Assembly: GCA_021234155.1 (NCBI GenBank) | Contig: JAJEKV010000042.1 | Coordinates: 1,425,257 to 1,489,256, forward strand | Length of the DNA: 64,000 nt | DNA from: Isoetes taiwanensis | Taxonomy: Eukaryota > Streptophyta > Lycopodiopsida > Isoetales > Isoetaceae | Reading direction: 5' to 3' | Part shown: positions 57,234 to 64,000 of the stretch, one piece after another | Layout: every line of letters starts with the position of its first letter | How positions within the stretch are numbered: position 1 is the stretch's first letter | Position numbers and translations under genes: made by a program | Notes under the pieces: generated by a model | Told to the model about the DNA's origin: nothing | What the model saw: only the letters and a program-made list of their open reading frames with translations | Database searches by the model: none

Positions 57234-59917
57234 TCAAGAACATTAATCCCCCTACTTCTGAGGGTTTCAGGTTTGAACCAGCGATATATCCCATTTGGCA
57301 TTCCTCTAGGGTTCCTTGCTCCTATTAGCACCAGAAATCTGGTTCCATCTTTCATTGCATCAATCTTCCTGAGCACAAAGGAATCTTCTGCCCATTGGAT
57401 GTTGTTGCACATCATATCCAGGGCCAATCTTTCTCTTATGTTTTCATTAGCAGGTAACATTATCAAAGGAAATTCACCTATGCTCTTATCTGCCAGCCAA
57501 TATTTTTCTCCCTTATAGTATCTTTCATGGGCAATTGCTAGAGTGTACTGTATTAGGTTGTTTTGATTCCCTTCTGACTCGATTTTCTGCTGCTGGCTTG
57601 TTGTTGTTTCTTTCTCTTTGTTTACTATTACATTTGAGCTGTTCTCATGACAGTTGTCTTCCGGGTTCTCAAAGTTCAGCAAGCTTCTCCCAACAGGAGG
57701 GGTAGTCAGCAAACTTTCAACAGCAGGTGAGGCAACTATGGAGCTTAGTCCCATCTTCTCTATATTGCTTGTTGGCTCAGGGGCATTGTCTCCATCAGTG
57801 TGATGTTCCGAGGTGCTTTTTTTTCCCTCTGCTCTGTTGAATTCCCTTATTAGGGTTGTGGCTGTGTTCTCCATTATGTCTGAACCGTCCTCCACATGCT
57901 TTTCCTTTCTTATCCATTGCTTACGGACTCTGGGCTTCTTGGTCCTTGTTTGGATGGTGTCCAGATTGGCTTGATAATTTTGGCTTTGCTGATATTGATT
58001 TTGTGCCTCACTATTCTGTGTTTTTCTACCATAGCCACCACTATCTTGTACTGAACTTTTAGTGGGGTTGTTGTTGGTGAACTGCTTCTTGATGCCCTCA
58101 TTCCCCAGAGGTTCTTGTTTAACATCCCATTTTTCTTTGAGGTTTGGACAGTTCCTTTTTCTAGTGCCCATCTTCTTTGCAATAGTGGCATGCCACTCCC
58201 GAACTTAGCACTTCTATGCCAATGGTTCTGCCTCCAACTGATATTGTTTGAGGGATTTTTCCAGGATTATCTGTTAGGATTGTGACTTTGGCTTTTCCTC
58301 TTATTCCCATTTCACCAATGTTCCCCAATCCAAATAGAACTTCCCCTATGCTGCTGATTGCCTTGTTCATGATTCTTGGTATTCTCAGTTCACCTGGGAT
58401 ATTGGATAGGAAAATTTGCACTTCCTGTTCTCCCTTTAGCATTTTTTCACCTTTTTGCAAATCAAAGTTTACAATCCAGGGGAAGATAGTGTCTCTGTTA
58501 CCTTTTGAGTCGATAAGTCTCTTCTTTTGCAGGACTCCTTCAATTTCCTTGCTGTCATTCAGAACAATTTCGAACCAGGCTGTGTTCAAGGAAGAGCATC
58601 TGCCTCCAGTTGCATTGGACATTTGGGCATTGAACCACCTGAGAACTTCTTCAGCTGGCATCCACAGATTGGAGTGCTTCAAATGGATGGCACTGTTTTT
58701 GAGCTTTCGGGCTTCCATTTCTATGAGGGCCATTTCTTCCTGACTCAAGGTTATCTCCACATGGTCAGTTGTCTTTGTTTCCTTTTTTATTTCCTTGTCT
58801 CCCCGGCCTTGGTTTTGTTGACGACTTGTTCTAGCTTCCTCTTGGGCCGGTTCTGCATCGATCTGCTGATGGGACTCAAACTGAGGTCCCTGATCGCCAT
58901 GGCTCGAGCCCACTTCTACTGGGTTGTTGCAATATTGTTTGCCAATGACATCAATCTCAGTAGCAGCAGCTTTTCCAATTAGTGCTTCCAGGTGAGGTTC
59001 AAGGTATGCTGCTTTCTGTATCCCTGATTTGGGGTTGCCGGGGTTGCCTTCTTTTTCCTGGAGGTCTACCACTTCAGTTTTCTGTGATGTTTCTCTTTTT
59101 TTCTGCAGGATTGGTCCCCGATCGCCATGGCTTAGTCCTGCTCTCCCATTTTTCTTTTGAGAAAGCACTTCCGGAAATAGTTGGAGGTGGGTTATCTCGC
59201 GCGTTGCTGCTTCAGAGTTGTCACTATTGCCTCCTTTCCCCACCCCAGTGCTTTGGACTGCAGGGGTTGCAGCCATTAACCCAGTTATACCCATCAGATC
59301 TGCAGGGGTTGCAGACATTACCCCAAGATTCTGGACTGCAGGGGTTGCAGTCTTTACCCCAGTTTTTTCATTTTGATCCTTGCTTTGAGGTTGTTAGCCG
59401 TGGCTAGGACCTGCCCCATTTGCTATCCGATTATTTTCCTTAGTAAGCTTGCAGCATTTTGAGTGTGACATGATGTCCATCGCCCTGTAAATCACAATCT
59501 CTTTTCCTTCTGTGCTATCATTTTCAGCATCCTTTGTGATAGGATTTGGGCCTTGCCTTCTCCTTTTTCCGCTGTTGCTTTTGCCTCTTGGTATTCTTTG
59601 AATGTCACTTGGAATTCCTTTGTTTGATCTTCATATCTGTTTCTGTGTAGCCCTTGGGATCTTCTGTTTCTTTTGACTTTACTCTTCTTTGATTTTTTTT
59701 AGCTTTGTGGAGGGCTGCAACAAAGGCTGCTCGTCGCTAACCAGAGGATCTTCTGAGTCTGGTTCATCTACAGACGAGTCCACTATCAGCTGGGGGAACG
59801 TACGGTTCTTGCTCTTTTCTTATTTTTCCACTTGCCTATATGAGCTATGCCCCGAGCTTGAGCATTGTCGTTGCTGACAGTCGGGCTTCCGTTTATTTTT
59901 CTTTTCTTTCCCTTCAT
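57230..59917 (-). pseudogene. LINE-3 ORF1: long RNA-binding protein with zinc knuckle
   Basis: The likely start is ATG 59917 (MKGKKRKINGSPTV). A basic N-terminus is followed by an acidic patch (DEPDSEDPLVSDE), several stops, then ATPAVQ-type repeats encoded by ggggttgcag iterations (59253-59350). The long frame 58161-59318 carries the DUF4283-like region ending with SNIPGELRIP and GIEVLSSGVACHYC. The zinc knuckle CHYCKEDGH is followed by a frameshift before RKRNCP. The frame 57230-58171 completes a polar tail and ends RSRGINVLE with its TGA overlapping the ORF2 ATG. At least four lesions. Confidence 0.8.
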
Positions 59918-60385
59918 TGTTGTTAATCCTGATGCTTATGATTCCTTGTTTTTCAGTTTATTCCTTGGAGAGGATCTTATGGCTATTGCCAGAGTGCCTA
60001 TGGGCTGATCTTCATTTGGGTGCCCGTTATTTCTATGCTCAGCCGATTTCAATCTTTCATGCTCCTTTGCATGTTTGCATTTCCTTCTATTCATAGCTGA
60101 TAGCATCGCGTTTGCGCAGGCCATAAGGTTTTGCTTTGAGATTTCCAAACAAAAATGCCCCAAATCACTGTTTCACAAAAGGTACAACCGAATTCCCAAT
60201 GAAGCAAACAATATCTTGGTGTTGTCGCAATCTTAATGAACCAAAAGCCGATTCGTGCCCTCCCGAGCTTCCCGATCTTGGGTGAACACCTCCTTGAGAA
60301 AATACTTATAAACCGGAGCTCAATAGATAGCCTGAGAGCTGCACAATGTGATTCCGCGATCAAACCTTGAATTGTGATTATCTGT
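59918..60385 (-). other. LINE-3 5' leader (putative)
   Basis: Minus-strand sequence upstream of ORF1 with no domain. Short open frames (for example 60091-60405) are unsupported. Assigned to LINE-3 by position only. Confidence 0.4.
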
Positions 60386-60689
60386 TTCTTAGCCTGATCC
60401 TTCAAGTGATTCCGGAGGAAGAGGTTCCGGAAAGCTTGACGTTTGTACTAAAGGAGGAGATGGGCTGTCAGGCTGACAGGTGGTCAGTGCGCAGGGGCCC
60501 GTTGGCTGATGTGGCCATTTCTCATAAGCCCTTGCCCCGTCATCGGACGAGCTGGCCCCTTAGGCGGGAAAAGTGGGTGGGGGAGTGACGGGGGGGTTGA
60601 CGGGCAATGAAGAAGAAAGGAAGGGGGGAGGCACATGGGCGCCAAGCGCCTAGCGCCAAGGGAGGAGGAAGGAGAGGGAATTAGGGTTC
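60386..60689. other. GC-rich junction region, no gene seen
   Basis: Contains ggctgtcaggctgacagg and other short duplications, plus a G-rich stretch at 60570-60640. A 73-codon + frame at 60367-60588 has no recognised content. Confidence 0.4.
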
Positions 60690-61375
60690 GATTCCGGAGC
60701 TCTACCTAGGGTTCGATGTGGTAGGTGGAGTCATGTATGAACCCAAAACAACTAGCATAAGCCCCTGAGTCTATCTAGGGTTCGATGTGGTAGGTGGAGT
60801 CATAAACCCAAAATATTAGCATGAGTCACTGAGGGAATAAACGCGAGGAGATCCAGACACATGCACTCACAGAGCTCACAATCAAGAAACCAGAAGAAGG
60901 CAAAGCCCGAAGAGCAAGGGAAGAACGTCAGATGCCACTGCTAATCTACGCAACACACTCGACTCAGGAATACCCACAATCCAAATAGCAAGCACACGGA
61001 TAGGGAGGAACGTTAGACACCAAGCAGGCATCCACGCAACACACCGGGTGCAAGTCCAAAGAAGGGAAGGAGGACCTAACTAGCTCCCTGGGGAGGGTTA
61101 CAATATAGGGACGACAAGATCAAGCACACCCTCCAACCAACAGGTCCAAAGCACACCAAGAGGTCAAGAATCTCAGGATGCTTAGATGGACATAATATAA
61201 TCATACTCTGTACCACATCGGACCCTAATGGTCCCAGAGGTCCCCCACGAGCCGAAGAGGTGGGACCAACCCCCATAGAGCCAAGTCACCAAACCATCAC
61301 CAAAGGTGAGGCCACTAGGGGGGGATCCATGCTAAGGGAATAGAGCCCTCAAAAATTTTTTTTTTTTTTTTTTTT
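60690..61375 (+). repeat. RepA copy 10 (first half, start duplicated)
   Basis: Opens at ttagggttcgattccgg and repeats the unit start twice (gttcgatgtggtaggtgg at 60711 and 60780) before the gaagaacgtcag, gcatccacgcaacacacc, gggagggttaca and ccacatcggaccctaatgg landmarks. It ends at a T-tract (61350-61374), as other copies do. Confidence 0.8.
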
Positions 61376-61744
61376 GGGGGGAGAAGATAGAGAGAAAAGA
61401 AGAAAGAAAGGAGAGAGGGGGGGAAGGAGACCAAGGACGCCATGGGTGGGGGGTTTTTACCACCCCCACTCATGTCAAGGGAGACAATCACAAAACAAAG
61501 GAGTTTGATCCCCTGACCTTGGGGAACCTAGCCAAGCCCTAACTATGAGGGACTAGACCATCTAGATCTGTAGGGCACATGCTTATCCCTCGAAAAGGAA
61601 AGGTAGACATGTAGGGCACATGCTTGTCCCTCAAAAAGGAAAGGTAGGGCCCACGTGGAAGCCCAACCCTCCCCCCCCCCCCCTTTTTTTTACACCTTAT
61701 TGGGGGTTGAGCCTTTGACCATAGAGGCTATTTAGTGGAAGCAA
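61376..61744. other. Low-complexity stretch before the gypsy pol
   Basis: Purine-rich (61376-61435), then a duplicated block tagggcacatgcttgtccctc (61570 and 61612), then a C-run and T-run at 61670-61692. No gene seen. The gypsy coding region begins abruptly after it. Confidence 0.5.
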
Positions 61745-62850
61745 GTGGCCGATGGGGGCAGAGGTCATGTTGGAAAGTACGACCTTATAGTAGGAATGGA
61801 GTTCCTGAAGCCAGCTAAAGCCATGATAGACTGCGAGCGCAACGAAATCTCCATGATGGCGCCAGACGACAACCGATTCATAGTAAAAGGTAAGAAGGTA
61901 GCTTCTCCTACGCAGTGCATTTCTATGAAGCAGCTGAGAAAAAGTATAGTAAGAAACAAGGTGGATTATATTCTGAGGGTAGAGGCAATTGAACCAACTA
62001 AAGAGAAGGGAAGTGACCTAAGTGGGAATCAGTTGCCCAAGCCAATAGCAAGGCTCATTAAGGAGTTCAATGATGTATTTTCGGATCAAATCCGTCAGCT
62101 ACCACCTTATAGGGGTGTAGAGTGTGAAATCACATTAGCTGTAGATGCTAAGCCTACCAGCAAGGCACCCTACAGAATGAGCACCCCAAAGTTGATAGAG
62201 CTCAAGGAGCAGCTGCAGGAATTGCTTGATCTTGGATTCATAAGAGCAAGTGTGTCTCCTTTTGGAGCACCCATACTCTTCGTCAAGAAGAAAGACGGGA
62301 GTCTAAGAATGTGTATAGATTATCGCCAACTTAACAAGCAGATGATAAAGAATAAATATGCTCTGCCAAGGGCAGTTGATTTGATGGATCAGCTCCAAGG
62401 AGCGAAAGTTTTCTCTAAGATTGACTTAAGGTCAGGCTACCACCAAATAAGGATAAAGGAAGAAGATATCCATAAGACCGCCTTCAGGACGCGGTACAGG
62501 CACTTTGAGTTTATGGTAATGCCTTTTGGCTTATCAAGTGCCCCGACAACATTCATGCGTCTTATGAACGACATCTTCAGGGAGTTCTTAGACGAGTTTG
62601 TCATTGTATTCTTCGACGACATCCTAGTCTACAGCATTGAAGAACATTGTCAACATTTGAGAAGAGTGTTGGAGAAGTTAAGGCGGCATCGGTTGTATGG
62701 GAAGCTCTCCAAATGCCACTTTGCAACAGGTCGAGTGGAGTATTTGGGGCACGTGGTAACAGCTGAAGGGATTTCTACAGATCCGTCAAAGATTGAAGCA
62801 ATAGTTGATTGGCCAGCTTCAAGGAACGTGGCAAGTGAGAAGTTTTCTCG
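61745..62850 (+). pseudogene. Ty3/gypsy pol, part 1: protease end and reverse transcriptase
   Basis: Begins inside the protease ([10 protein letters not shown] is its C-terminal motif; the DSG triad is missing). RT follows: [75 protein letters not shown] and the catalytic FFDDILVYS. The connection region [16 protein letters not shown] is intact. A one-base insertion near 62835 breaks the frame in the [18 protein letters not shown] segment. It differs clearly from the gypsy at 41 kb, so two gypsy lineages are present. Confidence 0.92.
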
Positions 62851-64000
62851 GTCTGGCAGGACACTATAGGAAGTTCGTAAAGGACTTCGCTAGATGGGTG
62901 TCCCCCTCATCGAACCTCACCAAGAACAAGAAGATAAAGGATTGGGCAAAGCTTTGGCTTGAGAATGTCCAAGCCTCTTTGAAAAGCTCAAAGAGGCTCT
63001 AACGACAGCTCCAGTCCTCGTCCTTCCAGATCCGAGCAAAGATAAGCTAGTGGCCACGGATGCGAGCAAGATAGCAACAGGTGCAGTTTTGATGCAAGAA
63101 GGAAGGGTAATCACCTACGACTCCGCGGAGCAACGCTACCCAACCCATGATCAGGAGTTATTAGCCATTGTCAGGGCATTAAGAATTTGGAGGCATTATT
63201 TGTTGGGGAGGAAGTTTCAGTTAGATACTGATCACCAGAGCCTCCAGTATCTTTTCACCCAACCACTCCTCAACCGAAGGCAAAGGAGGTGGATGGAATT
63301 CCTTGAGGAATATGACTTCGACATAGTGTATAAGCAAGGCAAGCTTAATGTTGTTGCAGATGCCCTCTCCAGGAGACCATTCGAGACGAGAATGCATTGT
63401 AATGCTATATCAACTCTTTCGAGTGAGTATGGCAAGAAAATCAAGGAGACATTGCCATCAGATGGAGATTTCAAGGAGGTATGGGCAAGCCTCTCTAAGG
63501 AGGCACGAACAGGCAAGGAAAGAGAGGCCTTCAAACATTATAGGAAGGAAGGCAACCTCTTGTACCATAAAGATAAGTTGTGTGTGCCGGAATCGTCAGG
63601 AGTAAGGAAGTTAATACTTCATGACACACACAACAGCCCAATAGCCGGGCACGCAGGGTTTATGAAGACGTATTTCAAGATAAGAAGTAGTTATTTCTGG
63701 CCAGGAATGAAGAAGCAGATAGCTAGATATATTCAGGAATGTCAGTTGTGCCAACAGACCAAGGCAGAGCAGCTTAGAATTCCAGGAGCTTTGGAACCTT
63801 TGGCAGTGCCGAATGCAAAATGGGAAGTAATAAGCATGGATTTTATTACAGGACTTCCTAGGACTCTTCGAGGCAAAGATGCACTAATGGTGGTCGTAGA
63901 TAAATTATCTAAGATGGCACACTTCGTGCCTTGCAAAACTACGGACACAGCTTTAGACACTGCCGTTCTATTTGTAAAGGAGATTTTTAGACTCCACGGC
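62836..64000 (+). pseudogene. Ty3/gypsy pol, part 2: RNase H and integrase, open at window end
   Basis: 62836-62975 carries [17 protein letters not shown] in a shifted frame, then a second one-base change near 62977 restores the original frame (FEKLKEALTTAPVL). RNase H has the catalytic Asp in ATDASKIATGAVL, HDQELLAIVRALRIWRHYL and TDHQSLQYL, then NVVADALSRR. Integrase follows with its zinc domain H...H (HDTHNSPIAGH) and C-x2-C (CQLCQ), and the first catalytic Asp in MDFITGLP. The remaining core and LTR lie beyond 64000. Only two small frameshifts, so this is a fairly young copy or the shifts are sequence errors. Confidence 0.9.

Larger units (their letters stand above)
53942..60385 (-). mobile_element. 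LINE-3: long L1-like LINE lacking most of RT
   Basis: The 3' end is a short poly(A) (poly-T at 53942-53952) preceded by the same tail as LINE-2 (ttccattaat, gtaagag). ORF3, the ORF2 C-terminal part, the endonuclease, a long ORF1 and about 450 bp of 5' leader follow to the right. An internal deletion at about 56400 removes the RT palm. The right end (about 60385) is placed only by loss of coherent sequence. No target duplication was recognised. Confidence 0.85.

Noticed and set aside
58282-59407. + strand frames of 140-150 codons opposite LINE-3 ORF1
   Set aside because: Antisense shadows; the minus strand carries DUF4283-like and zinc-knuckle motifs.

Overview
This is nuclear DNA from a land plant with a large, repeat-rich genome. 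The evidence is plant-type Ty3/gypsy elements with an initiator-tRNA-Met primer binding site, L1-like LINEs, a Mutator-type MITE, a Helitron terminus, GT-AG introns, and an FCP1-like phosphatase with the DLNG active-site variant. A non-seed plant such as a fern is possible but is only inferred. No rRNA, tRNA, CRISPR array or bacterial-style operon was seen. At least three quarters of the window is mobile or repeated DNA.

Layout. 1-9 kb: a short minisatellite, a (TA)n tract, one copy of a dispersed repeat here called RepA, and two direct copies (2.7 kb each) of a non-coding segment, DupB. 9-14.3 kb: head-to-tail RepA units in + orientation. 14.3-23.3 kb: a block bounded by inverted arms of about 940 bp, containing a decayed minus-strand reading frame and RepA units in - orientation. 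23.3-25.7 kb: an internally deleted LINE (LINE-1). 25.7-28.3 kb: RepA again. 28.3-40.6 kb: the least repetitive part. It holds a small two-exon gene, a 496-bp MITE with 10-bp target duplications, a coiled-coil/RING-H2 gene, a DLNG-type FCP1-like phosphatase gene, several broken reading frames, a Helitron 3' end and a GC-rich reading frame. 40.7-51.1 kb: a minus-strand Ty3/gypsy element (gag, protease, RT, PBS) split by a complete LINE (LINE-2) with a 15-bp target duplication and poly(A) tail. 51.1-52.4 kb: an oppositely oriented gypsy integrase followed by an LTR-like promoter region. 52.4-60.4 kb: a RepA piece, fragments of further LINEs, and a long minus-strand LINE (LINE-3). 60.7-61.4 kb: a last RepA piece. 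61.7-64 kb: a + strand gypsy pol that runs off the window.

Most notable result. All three of the longer LINE copies (LINE-1, -2, -3) carry a reading frame that starts inside the last codons of ORF2, in the +1 frame, and continues downstream. Pairwise codon comparison by eye shows mostly third-position changes in that frame, so it looks like a conserved third LINE protein (ORF3) of unknown function. In LINE-3 the ORF1 stop and ORF2 start also overlap as ATGA. Together these suggest a LINE that expresses its reading frames from one transcript by reinitiation.

The host-like genes at 29 kb and 33-36 kb have introns, coding-like composition and plausible promoter or 3' signals. Whether the 33-36 kb frames are one gene, two genes, or cargo of a decayed element cannot be settled from sequence alone. 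Repeat boundaries are eye-judged and accurate to roughly 10-50 bp unless a target duplication is given.
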